This document shows positions 23,787 through 36,075 of a DNA stretch of 64,000 nt, in pieces. A model generated the notes under the pieces. That model ran no database searches. It was given only the letters and a program-made list of their open reading frames with translations, and was not told where the DNA came from. Every line of letters starts with the position of its first letter. The first letter of the stretch is position 1. This stretch comes from Orientallactaga sibirica (lineage: Eukaryota > Chordata > Mammalia > Rodentia > Dipodidae). The stretch covers positions 124,001 through 188,000 of the forward strand of contig JAEOAD010002856.1 in NCBI GenBank assembly GCA_036365145.1, given 5' to 3'. The position numbers and the translations under genes were made by a program.

Positions 23787-26700
23787 TCTAAAGAAACTAC
23801 GTTAGTAATGAAGCTAATCTATTAAGTTGTACATCTTGTTAGACTAGACAAACTAGGAAAGTTTGATCTTGCTTCACTGAAGATTCTTCTTAAGAAAGCA
23901 ACTCATTCCGAGAACAGAAATAGCTTATTAAACACAGTACAGTGTTCGGCAATGATGGTGTTTGTTTTCTAAAGAAACTACGTTAGAAATGAAGCTAATC
24001 TACTAAGTTGTACATCTTGTTCGATTACACAAACTAGGAAAGTTTGATCTTGCTGCACTGAAGACTCTTCGTAAGAAACCAACTCGTTCGGAGAAGAGAA
24101 CTGGCTTATTTCACACACTACAGTATTTGGAAATGACGGTGTTTGTTTTCTAAACAAACTACATTAGAAATGAAGGTAATCTATTAAGTTGTACATCTTG
24201 TTAGATTACACAAACTCGGAACGTTTGATCTTGATTCACTGAAGATTCTTCTTAAGAAAGCAACTCATTCTGAGAAGAGAACTAGCTTATTTCACACAGT
24301 ACAATGTTCGGCAATGAAGGTGTTTGTTTCCTAAACAAAGTATGTTGGAAATGAGGCCAATGTACTACGTTGTCCAACTTGTTAAATTACACAAACTAGG
24401 AAAGTGTGATCTTGCTGCACTGAAGATTCTTCGTAGGAAAGCAACTCATTCTGAGAACAGAACTAGCTTATTTCACACAGTTCAGTGCTCGAAAATGAAG
24501 TTGTTTGTTTTCTAAAGAAACTACGTTGGAAATGAAGCGAATCTATTAAGTTGTACATCTTGTTAGAATACACAAACTAGGAAAGTTTGATCTTTCTTCA
24601 CTGAAGATTCTTCTTAAGAAAGCAACTCATTCCGAGAACAGAACTAGCTTACTACACAGAGTACAGTGTTTGGCAATGAAGGTGTCAGTTTTCTAAAGAA
24701 ACTACATTAGAAATGAAGCTAATCTACAGAGTTGTATATCTTGTTAGATTACACAAACTAGGAAAGTTTTATCTTGCTACACTGAAGAAGCTTCATAAGA
24801 AACCAACTCGTTTGGATAAGAGAACTGGCGTATTTCACAAGTACAGTATTTGGCAATGACGGTGTTTGTTTTCTAAACAAACTACGTTAGAAATGAAGCT
24901 AATCTATTAAGTTGTACATCTTGTTAGATTACACAAACTAGGAAAGTTTGATCTTGATTCATGAAGATTCTTCTTAAGAAAGCAACTCATTCCGAGAACA
25001 GAACTAGCTTATTTCACACAGTACAGTGTTCGACAATGAAGGTGGTTGTTTTCTAAAGAAACTACATTACAAATGAAGCTAATCTATTAAGTTGCACATC
25101 TTTTTAGATTACACAAACTAGGAAAGGTTGATCTTGATTCACTGAAGATTCTTCTTAAGAAAGCAACTCATGCCGAGAACAGAACTAGCTTATTTCACAC
25201 AGTACAGTGTTTGGCAATGAAGGTGTTTGTTTTCTAAACAAAGTATGTCGGAAATAAGGCGAATGTACTAAGTTGTCCAACTTGTTAAATTGCACAAACT
25301 AGGAAAGTTTGTTCTTGCTGCACTGAAGATTCTTCGTAAGAAAGCACCTCATTCCGAGAACAGAACTAGCTTATTTCACACAGAACAGTGTTCGACAATG
25401 AAGGTGTTTGTTTTCTAAAGAAACTACGTTGAAAATGAAGCTAATCTATTAAGTTCTACATCTTGTTAGATTACACAAACTAGGAAAGTTTGATCTTGCT
25501 TCACTGAAGATTCTTCTTAAGAAAGCAACTCATTCAGAGATCAGAACTAGCTTATTTCACACAGTACACTGCTCAACAATGAAGGTGGTTGTTTTCTAAA
25601 GAAACTACATTAGAAATGAAGCTAATCTATTAAGTTGCAAATATTTTTAGATTACACAAACTAGGAAAGATTGATCTTGCTTCACGGAAGATTCTTCTTA
25701 AGACAGGAAGTCATTCGAAGAACAGAACCAGCTTATTGCACACACTACAGTGTTCGACAATGAAGGTGTTTGTTTTCTAAACAAACAAGATAGAAATGAG
25801 GCGAATCTATTAAGATGTACATCTTCTTAGATTACACAAATCAGGAAAGTTTGATTTTGCTGCACTGAAGACTCTTCGTAAGAAAGCAACTCATTTCGAA
25901 AAGAGAACTAGCTTATTTCACACAGTATAGTGTTCGACAATAAAGGTGTTTGTTTTCTAAACAAACAAGGTTAGAAATTAGGCTAATCTATTAAGATGTA
26001 CATCTTGTTAGATTACATAAACCAGTAAAATTTGATCTTGATGCACTGAAGACTCTTCGTAAGAAAGGAACTCATTAGGGAAGAGAACTAGCTTATTTCA
26101 CACAGTACAGTGTTTGGCAATGAAGGTGATTGTTTTCTAAAGAAACTACGTTAGAAATGAAGCTAATCTATTAATTGTTACATCTTGTTAGATTACAGAA
26201 ACTAGGAACGTTTGATCTTGCTTCACTGAAGATTCTTCGTAAGAAAGCAACTCATTCCGAGAACAGAACTAGCTTATTCCACACAGTACATTGCTGGGCA
26301 ATGAAGGTGTTTGTTTTCTAAAGAAACTACGTTGGAAATGAAGCTAATCTAATAAGTTGTACATCTTCTTAGATTACACAAACTAGGAAAGTTTGATCTT
26401 GCTGCATTGAAGATTCTTCTTAAGAAAGCAACTCATTCCGAGAACAGAACTAGCTTATTACACACAGTACAGTGTTCGGCAATGAAGGTGTTTGTTTTCT
26501 AAACGAATTATGTTGGAAATGAGTTGAATGTACGCAGTTGTCCAGCTTGTTAAATTAAACAAACTAGGAAAGTTTGATCTTGCTGCACTGAAGATTCTTC
26601 TTAAGAAAGCAACTCATTCCGAGAACAGAACTAGCTTATTTCACACAGTACAGTGTTCGGCATTGAAGGTGTTTGTTTTATAAAAAACTACGTTGGAAAT

Positions 26701-28100
26701 GAAGCTAATCTATTAAGTTGTACATCTTGTTAGACTACACAAACTAGGAAAGTTTGATCTTGCTGCACTGAAGATTCTTCTTAAGAAAGCAACTCATTCC
26801 GAGAACAGAACTAGCTTATTTCACACAGTACAGTGTTAGGCAATGAAGGTGTTTGTTTTCTACACAAAGTATGTTGGAAATGAGGCAAATGTACTAAGTT
26901 GTCCAACTGGTTAAATTACACAAACTAGGAAAGTTTGATCTTGATGCACTGAAGATTCTTCTTAAGAAAGCAACTCATTCCGATAACAGAACTAGCTTAT
27001 TTCACACAGTACCGTGTTCGGCATTAAGGTGCTTGTTTTCTAAACAAAGTATGTTGGAAATGAGGCAAATGTACTAAGTTGTCCAACTTGTTAGATTACA
27101 CAAACTAGGAAAGTTTGATCTTGCTGCACAGAAGGCTGTTCATATGACACCAAATCCTTCGGAGAAGAGAACTGGCTTATTTCACACAGTACAGTATTTG
27201 GCAATGATGGTGTTTGTTTTCTAAACAAACTACGTTGGAAATGAAGCTAATCTATTAAGTTGTACATCTTGTTAGATTACACAAACCATTAAAGTTTGAT
27301 CTCTCTGCACTGAAGACTCTTCGTTAGAAAGCAACTCATTCCGAGTACAGAACTAGCATATTTCACTTACCTTGTGTTTGAAAAGAAGGTGTTTGTTTTC
27401 TAAGGAAACTACGTTGGAAAGGAAGCTAATCTATTAAGTTGTACATCTTGTTAGATTACACAAACCAGGAAATTTTGATCTTGCTTCACTGAAGATTCTT
27501 CTTGAGAAAGCAACTCCTTCCGAGAACAGAACCAGCTTATTTCACACACTACAGTGTTCGGCAATGAAGGTGTTTGTTTTCTAAACAAAGTATGTTGGAA
27601 ATGATGCTAATCTATTAAGTTGTACATCTTGTTAGATTACACAAACTAGGTAAGTTTGATCTTGCTTCACTGAAGATTCTTCTTAAGAAAGCAACTCATT
27701 CCGAGAACAGAACTAGCTTATTTCACACAGTACAGTGTTCGGCAATGAAGGTGTTTCTTTTCTAAAGAAACTACGTTAGAAATGAAGCTAATTTATTAAG
27801 TTGTACATCTTTTCAGCTTACACAAACTAGAAAGTTTGATCTTCCTTCACTCAGGATTCTTCTTAAGAAAGCAACTCATTCCGAGAACAGACCTTGCTTA
27901 TTTCACACAGTACAGTGTTTGGCAATGAAGGTGTTTGTTTTCTAAACAAAGTATGTTGGAAATGAGGCGAATGTACTAAATTGTCCAACTAGTTAAATTA
28001 CACAACCTAGGAAAGTTTGATCTTGATGCACTGAAGATTCTTCGTAAGAAAGCAACTCATTCCGAGAATAGAACATGCTTATTTCACACAGTACAGTGTT

Positions 28101-30530
28101 CGAAAATGAAGGTGTTTGTTTTCTGAAGAAACTACGTTAGAAATGAAGCTAATCTCTTAAGGTGTACATCTTGTTAGATTACACAAAATAGGAAAGGTTG
28201 ATCTTGATTCACTGAAGATTCTTTTTAAGAAAGCAACTCATGCCGCAAAAAGAACTAGCTTATTTCACAGAGTACAGTGTTGGGCAATGAACGTGTTTGT
28301 TTTCTAAGCAAAGTATGTTGGAAATGAAACTAATCTATTAATTTGTACATCTTGTTAGATTACACAAACTGGGAAAGTTGGATCTTGCTTCACTGAAGAT
28401 TCTTCTTAAGAAAGCAACTCATTCTGAGAACAAAACTAGCTTATTACGCACAGTACAGTGTTCGGCAATGAAGGTGTTTGTTTTCGAAAGAAACTACGTT
28501 AGAAATGAAGATAATCTACTAAGTTGTACATCTTGTTAGATTACACAAACTAGGAATGTTTGATCTTGCTGCACTGAAGACTTTTTGTAAGAAACCAACT
28601 CGTTCTGAGAAGAAAACTGGCTTATTTCACACAGTATAGTATTTGGCAATGATGGTGTTTGTTTTCTAAACAAACTACGTTAGAAATGAATCTAATCTAT
28701 TAAGTTGTACATGTTGTTAGATTACACAAACTAGGAAATTTTGATCTTGCTTCACTAAAGATTCTTCTTAAGAAAGCAACACATGCCGAGAAAAGAACTA
28801 GCTTATTTCACACACTACAGTGTTTGACAATGAAGGTGTTTGTTTTCTAAACAAAGTATGTTGGAAATGAGGCAAAACTAAGTTGTCCAACTGGTTAAAT
28901 TACACAAACTAGGAAATTTTGATCTTGCTGCCCTGCTAAGACAGCAACTCATTCGAGAATAGAACTAGCTTATTTCACTCTGTACAGTGTTCGAAAATGA
29001 AGTTGTTTGTTTTCTGAAGAAACTACGTTAGAAATGAAGCTAATCTCTTAAGGTGTACATCTTGTTAGATTACACAAACTACAAAAGTTTGATCTTGATT
29101 CACTGAAGATTCTTTTTAAGAAAGCAACTCATGCCATAAAAAGAACTAGCTTATTTCACAGAGTACAGTGTTGGGCAATGAACGTGTTTGTTTTCTAACA
29201 AAGTATGTTGAAATGAAACTAATCTATTAATTTGTACATCTTGTTAGATTACACAAACTGGGAAAGTTGGATCTTGCTTCACTGAAGATTCTTCTTAAGA
29301 AAGCAACTCATTCTGAGAACAAAACTAGCTTATTACGCACAGTACAGTGTTCGGCAATGAAGGTGTTTGTTTTCGAAAGAAACTACGTTAGAAATGAAGA
29401 TAATCTACTAAGTTGTACATCTTGTTAGATTACACAAACTAGGAAAGTTTGATCTTGCTGCACTGAAGACTTTTTGTAAGAAACCAACTCGTTCTGAGAA
29501 GAAAACTGGCTTATTTCACACAGTATAGTATTTGGCAATGATGGTGTTTGTTTTCTAAACAAACTACGTTAGAAATGAATCTAATCTATTAAGTTGTACA
29601 TGTTGTTAGATTACACAAACTAGGAAATTTTGATCTTGCTTCACTAAAGATTCTTCTTAAGAAAGCAACACATGCCGAGAAAAGAACTAGCTTATTTCAC
29701 ACACTACAGTGTTTGACAATGAAGGTGTTTGTTTTCTAAACAAAGTATGTTGGAAATGAGGCAAATGTACTAAGTTGTCCAACTGGTTAAATTACACAAA
29801 CTAGGAAATTTTGATCTTGCTGCCCTGAAGACTTCGTAAGACAGCAACTCATTCTGAGAATAGAACTAGCTTATTTCACTCTGTACAGTGTTCAAAAATG
29901 AAGTTGTTTGTTTTCTGAAGAAACTACGTTAGAAATGAAGCTAATCTCTTAAGGTGTACATCTTGTTAGATTACACAAACTACAAAAGTTTGATCTTGAT
30001 TCACTGAAGATTCTTCTTAAGAAAGCAACTCATGCCGCAAAAAGAACTAGCTTATTTCACAGAGTACAGTGTTGGGCAATGAAGGTGTTTAGTTTCTAAG
30101 CAAAGTATGTTGCAAATGAAACTAATCTATTAATTTGTACATCTTGTTAGATTACACACACTGGGAAAGTTTGATCTTACTTCACTGAAGATTCTTCTTA
30201 AGAAAGCAACTCATTCCGAGAACAAAACTAGCTTATTACACACAGTACAGTGTTCGGCAATGAAGCTGTTTGTTTTCGAAAGAAACTATGTTAGAAATGA
30301 AGATAATGTACTAAGTTGTACATCTTGTTAGATTACAGAAACTAGGAACGTTTGATCTTGCTGCATTGAAGAATTTTGGTAAGAAACCAACTCGTTCTTA
30401 GAAGAGAACTGGCTTATTTCACACAGTACAGTATTGGGCAATGATGGTGTTTGTTTTCTAAACAAACTACGTTAGAAATGAAACTAATCTATTAAGTTGT
30501 ACATCTTGTTAGATTACACAAACTAGGAAA
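28101..30530 (+). repeat. Five-monomer higher-order repeat, about 2.7 copies
   Basis: Copies start at 28101, 28992 and 29893 (offsets 891 and 901; five monomers would be 905). Shared markers are AATCTCTTAAGGTGTACATC, CAAAAAGAACTAG (CATAAAAAG in the second), GTTGGGCAATGAACG (AAGG in the third), GAAACTAATCTATTAATTTG, GAACAAAACTAGCTTATTACGCAC (ACAC in the third) and CTTTTTGTAAGAAACCAAC (varied in the third). The first copy loses several bases near 28870, and the second starts after a deletion near 28933. The third copy fades after about 30530. Confidence 0.85.
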
Positions 30531-32599
30531 GTTTGATCTTGATTCACTGAAGATTCTTCTTAAGAAAGCAACTCATTACGAGAACAGATCTAGCTTATTT
30601 CACACAGTACAGTGTTCGGCAATGAACGTGTTTGTGTTCTAAACAAAGTATGTTGGAAATGAGGCGATTGTACTAAGTTGTCCAACTTGTTAAATTACAC
30701 AAACTAGTAAAGTTTGATCTTGCTGAACTGAAGATTCTAGGTAAGAAAGCAACTCATTCCGAGAACAGAACTAGCTTATTTCTCACAGTACAGTTTCGGA
30801 AATGAAGGTCTTTGTTTTCTAAAGAAACTACGTTGGAAATGAAGCTAATCTATTAACTTGTACGTCTTGTTAGATTACACAAACTAGGAAAGTTTGATAT
30901 TGCTGCACTGAAGATTCTTCGTAAGAAACCAGCTCATTCCGAGAACAGAACTAGCTCATTTCACACAGTACAGTGTTCGGCAATGAAGGTGTTTGTTTTG
31001 TAAAGAAACTACGTCAGAAATGAAGCTAATCTATTAAGTTGCATAACTTGTTAGATTACACAAACTAGGAAAGTTTTATCTTGCTTCACTGAAGATTCTT
31101 CTTAAGAAAGCCATTCATTCCGATAACAGAAATAGCTTACTTCACACAGTACAGTGTTCGGCAATGAAGGTGTTTGTTTTCTAAACAAACAAGGTTAGAA
31201 ATGATGCTAACCTATTAAGTTGTACATCTTGTTATATTACACAAACCAAAAGTTTTATCTTGCTGCACTGAAGACTCTTCCTAAGAAAGCAACTCCTTTT
31301 GAGAACAAAACTAGCTTATTTCACACACTACTGTGTTAGGCAATGAAGGTGTTTGTTTTCGAAAGAAACTATGTTAGAAATGAAGCTAATCTACTACGTC
31401 GTACATCTTGTTAGATTACACAAACTAGGAAAGTTTGATCTTGCTGCACTGAAGACTCTTCGTAAGAAACCAACTCGTTCAGAGAAGAGAACTGGCTTTT
31501 TTCACACAGTACAGTATTTGGCAATGATGGTGTTTGTTTTCTAAACAAACTACGTTAGAAATGAAGCTAATCTATTAAGTTGTACATCTTGTTAGATTAA
31601 GCAAACTAGGAACATTTGATCTTTCTTCACTGAAGATTCTTCTGAAGAAAGCAACTCATTCCCAGAACAGAACCAACTTTTTTCACACAGTACAGTGTTT
31701 GGCAAAGAAGGTGTTTGTTTCCTAAACAAAGTATGTTGGAAATGAGGCAAATGTACTAAGTTGTCCAAACTGTTAAGTTACACAAACTAGGAAAGTTTGA
31801 TCTTGCTGCACTGAAGATTCTTCGTAAGAAAGCAACTCATTCCGAGAACAGAACTAGCTTATTTCATACAGTACAGTGTTCGGCAATGAAAGTGTTTGTT
31901 TTCTAAAGAAACTACGTTGGAAAAGAAGATAATCTATTATGTTGTACATCTTGTTAGATTACACAAATTAGGAAATTTCGATTGCTTCACTGAAGATTCT
32001 TCTTAAGAAAGCAACTCATTCCGAGAACAGAATTAGCTTATTTCACACAGTACATTATTCGGCAATGAAGGTGTTTCTTTTCTATAGAAACTACGTTGGA
32101 AATGAAGCTAATCTATTAAGTTGTCCAACTTGTTAAATTACACAAACTAGGAAAGTTTGATCTGGCTGCACTGAAGATTCTTCGAAAGATAGCAACTCAT
32201 TCCGAGAACAGAACTAGCTTATTTCACACTGTGCAGTGTACGATAATGAAGGTGTTTGTTTTCTAAAGAAACTACATAGAAAAAGAAGCTAATCTACTAA
32301 GTTGTACATCTTGTTAGATTAAAAAAACTAGGAAATTTTGATCTTGTTTCACTGAAGATTCTTCTTAAGAAAGCAACTCATGCCGAGCAAAGAATTAGCT
32401 TATTTCATCCAGTACAGTGTTCGACAATGAAGGTGTTTGTTTTCTAAACAAAGTATGTTGGAAATGAGCGAATGTACTAAGTTGTCCAATCTGTTAAATT
32501 ACACAAACTAGGAGAGTTTGATGTTGCTGCACTTAACATTCTTCTTAAGAAAGCAACTCATTCCGAGAACAGTACTAGCTTATTTCACACACTACTGTG

Positions 32600-33110
32600 T
32601 TCGGTAATGAAGGTGTTTGTTTTCTAAAGAAACTACGTTGGAAATGAAGCTAATCTATTAAGTTGTATAACTTGTTAGATTACACAAACTAGGAAATTTT
32701 GATATTGCTTCAATGAAGATTCTTTTAAGAAAGCAAGTCATTCTCAGAACAGAACTAGCTTATTTCAAACAGTACAGTGTTCAGCAATGAAGTTGTTTGT
32801 TTTCTAAACAAAGTATGTTTTAAATGAGGTGAATGTACTAAGTTGTCCAACTTGTTAATTTACACAAACTAGGGAAGTTTGATCTTGCTGCACTGAAGAT
32901 CCTTCGTAAGAAAGCAACTCATTCCGAGAATAGAACAAGCTTATTTCTCACTGTACAGTGTTCGACAATGAAGGTGTTTAATTTCTAAAGAAACTACGTT
33001 CGAAATGAAGCTAATCTATTAAGTTGTCCATCTTATTAGATTACACAATCTAGGAGAGTTTGATCTTGCTTCACTGAACATTCTTCGTAAGAAAGCAACT
33101 CATTCTGAGA
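32600..33110 (+). repeat. Three-monomer segment also present at 43.3 and 45.6 kb
   Basis: The variants AAGTTGTTTG, AAGTATGTTTTAAATGAGG, GTGTTTAATTTCTAAAG and ACAATCTAGGAGAGTTTG occur in the same order here, at about 43265-43775 and at about 45625-46135. The two right copies are closer to each other than to this one. Offset to the first right copy is about 10,670 bp, close to 59 monomers. Confidence 0.7.
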
Positions 33111-33330
33111 ACAGAACTAGCTTATTTCACACAGTACAGTGTTCGACAATGAAGGTGTTTGTTTTCTAAAGAAACTACGCTGGAAATGAAGCTAATCTAT
33201 TAAGTTGTACATCTTGTTAGATTACACAAACTAGGAAAGTTTGATCTTGCTGCACTGAAGATCCTTCGTAAGAAATCAACTCATTCCGAGAACAGAACTA
33301 GCTTATTTCACACAGTGCAGTGTTCGAAAA

Positions 33331-35465
33331 TGAAGGAATTTGTTTTCTAAAGAAACTACGTGGAAAATGAAGCTAATCTATTAAGTTGTACATCTTGTTA
33401 GATTACAAAAACTAGGAAATTTTGATCTTGCTTCACTGAAGATTCTTCTTAAAGAAAGCAACTCATGCCGAGAAAAGAACTAGCTTATTTCATACAGTAC
33501 AGTGTTCGACAATGAAGGTGTTTTTTTTCTAAAGAAAGTATGTTGGAAATGAGGCAAATGTTCTAAGTTGTCCGGTTGTTAAATTACACAAACTAGGAAC
33601 GTTTGATCTTCATGCCCTGAAGATTCTTCGTAAGAAAGCAACTCATTCCGAGAAGAGAACTAGCTTATTTCACACAGTACAGTGTTCAGCAATGAAGGTG
33701 TTTGTTTTCTCAGAAAAGTATGTTGGAAATGAGGCGAATGTAGTAAGTTGTCCATCTTGTTAAATTACACAAACTCGGAAAGTTTGATCTTGCTGCACTG
33801 AAGATTCTTCATAAGAAAGCAACTCATTCGAGAACAGAACTAGCTTATTTGACACAGTACAGTGTTCGGCAATGAAGGTGTTTGTTTTCTAAAGAAACTA
33901 CATTAGAAATGAAGCGAATCTATTAAGTTGTACATTTTGTTAGATTACACAAACTAGGAAAGTTTGATCTTGCTTCACTGAAGATTCTTCTTAAGAAAGC
34001 AACTCCTTCCGAGAACAGAACTAGGTTTTTTCAAACAGTGCAGTGTTCTGCAATGAAGGTGTTTGTTTTCTAAATAAACTGCATTAGAAATGAAGCGAAT
34101 CTATTAAGTTGTACATTTTGTTAGATTACACAAACTAGGAAAGTTTGATCTTGCTTCACTGAAGATTCTTCTTAAGAAAGCAACTCATTCCGATACAGAA
34201 ATAGCTTACTTCACACAGTACAGTATTCGGCAATGAAGGTGTTTGTTTTCTGAAGAAACTACGTTGGAAATGAAGCTAATCTATTAAGTTGTACATCTTG
34301 TTAGATTACACAAACTAATAAAGTTTGTTCTTGGTTCATTGAAGATTCTTCTTAAGAAAGCAACAAATTCCGAGAAAAGAACTAGCTTATTTCACAGAGT
34401 ACAGTGTTGGGCAATGAAGGTGTTTGTTTTCTAAACAAAGTATGTTGGAAATGAGTCAAATGTACTAAGTTGTCCAACTTGTTAAATGACACAAACTAGG
34501 AAAGTTTGATCTTGCTGCACTGAAGATTGTTCGTAAGAAAGCAACTCATTCCGAGAACAGAACTAGCTTATTTCACACAGTACAGTTTTCTGCAATGAAG
34601 GCATTTGTTTTCTAAACAAAGTATGTTGATAATGAGGCGTATGTACTACGTTTTCCAACTTGTTTAATCACACAAACTAGGAAAGTTTGATCTTGTTGCA
34701 CTGAAGATTCTTCGTAAGAAAGCATCTCATTCCGAGAACAGAACTAGCTTATTTCACACAGTACAGTGTTCAGCGAGGAAGGTGTTTGTTTTCTAAAGAA
34801 ACTACGTTAGAAATGAAGCTAATCTATTAAGTTGTACATCTTGTTAGATTACACAAACTAGGAAAGTTTGATCTTGCTTCACTGAAGATTCTTCTTAAGA
34901 AAGCAACTCATTCCGACAACAGAACCAGCTTATTTCACACAGTACAGTGTTTGGCAATGAAGGTGTTTGTTTTGTAAACAAAGTGTGTTGGAAATGAGGC
35001 GAATGTACTAAGTTGTCCACCTTGTTAAATTACACAAACTAAGAAAGTTTGATCTTGCTGCACTGAAGACTCTTCGTAAGAAAGCAACTCATTCCGAGAA
35101 CAGAACTAGTTTATTTCACACAGTACAGTTTTCGGCAACGAAGGTTTTTGTTTTCGAAAGAAACTACGTTAGAAATGAAGCTAATCTATTAAGTTGTACA
35201 TCTTATTAGATTACACAAACTAGGAGTGTTTGATCTTGCTTCACTGAAGATTCTTCTTAAGAAAGCAATTCAATCCGAGAACAGAACAAGCTTATTTAAC
35301 ACAGTACAGTGTTCGACATTAAAGGTGTTTGTTTTCTAAGAAAACTACGTTGGAAATGAAGCTAATCTATTAAGTTGTACGTCTTGTTAGATTACACAAA
35401 CTAGGAAAGTTTTTTCTTTGTTTACTGAAGAATCTTCTTATAAAAGCTACTCATGCCGAGAAAAG
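33331..35465 (+). repeat. 12-monomer block, duplicated at 37.13-39.26 kb
   Basis: Rare markers align with 37125-39263 at an offset of 3,793-3,798 bp (21 monomers minus a few bases). They are TGAAGGAATTTG (33331 and 37125), TTCTAAGTTGTCCGGTTG (33571 and 37364 for TCCGG), repeated GTACATTTTGTTAG, ACTAATAAAGTTTGTTCTTGG with TTCATTGAAG, GAAGGCATTTG, and GTTTTTTCTTTGTTTACTGAAG. The right copy has many patchy changes toward other subfamilies. Confidence 0.8.
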
Positions 35466-35580
35466 AACTAGCTTATTTCACACAGTACAGTGTTTGGCAA
35501 AGAAGGTGTTTGTTTTCTAAACAAAGTATGTTGGAAATGAGGCGAATGTACTAAGTTGTCCAACTTGTTAAATTACACAA

Positions 35581-36075
35581 ACTAGGAAAGTTCGATTTGC
35601 TGCACTGAAGATTCTTCATAAGAAAGCATCTCATTCCGAGAACAGAACTAGCTTACTTCACACAGTACAGTGTTAAGCGATGAAGGTGATTGTTTTCTAA
35701 AGAAACTACGTTAGAAATGAAGCTAATCTATTAAGTTGTACATCTTGTTAGATTACACAAACTAGGAAAGTTTGATCTTGCTTCACTGAAGATTCTTCTT
35801 AAGAAAGCAATTCATTGCAAGAACAGAACCAGCTTATTTCACACAGTACAGTGTTTGGCAATGAAGGTGTTTGTTTTCTAAAAAAAGTGTGTTGGAAATG
35901 AGGCGAATGTACTAAGTTGTCCAACTTGTTAAATTTCACAAACTAGGAAAGTTTGATTTGCTGCACTGAAGATTCTTCATAAGAAAGCATCTCATTCCGA
36001 GAACGGAACTTGCTTATTTCACACAGTACAGTGTTAAGCGATGAAGGTGATTGTTTTCTAAAGAAACTACGTTAG
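35581..36075 (+). repeat. Two-monomer tandem repeat
   Basis: The variant GATTTGCTGCACTGAAG with a 2-bp loss (35595, 35956), followed by ATTCTTCATAAGAAAGCATC and GTTAAGCGATGAAGGTGATTG, appears twice at an offset of 361 bp. It is a local two-monomer duplication. Confidence 0.75.
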
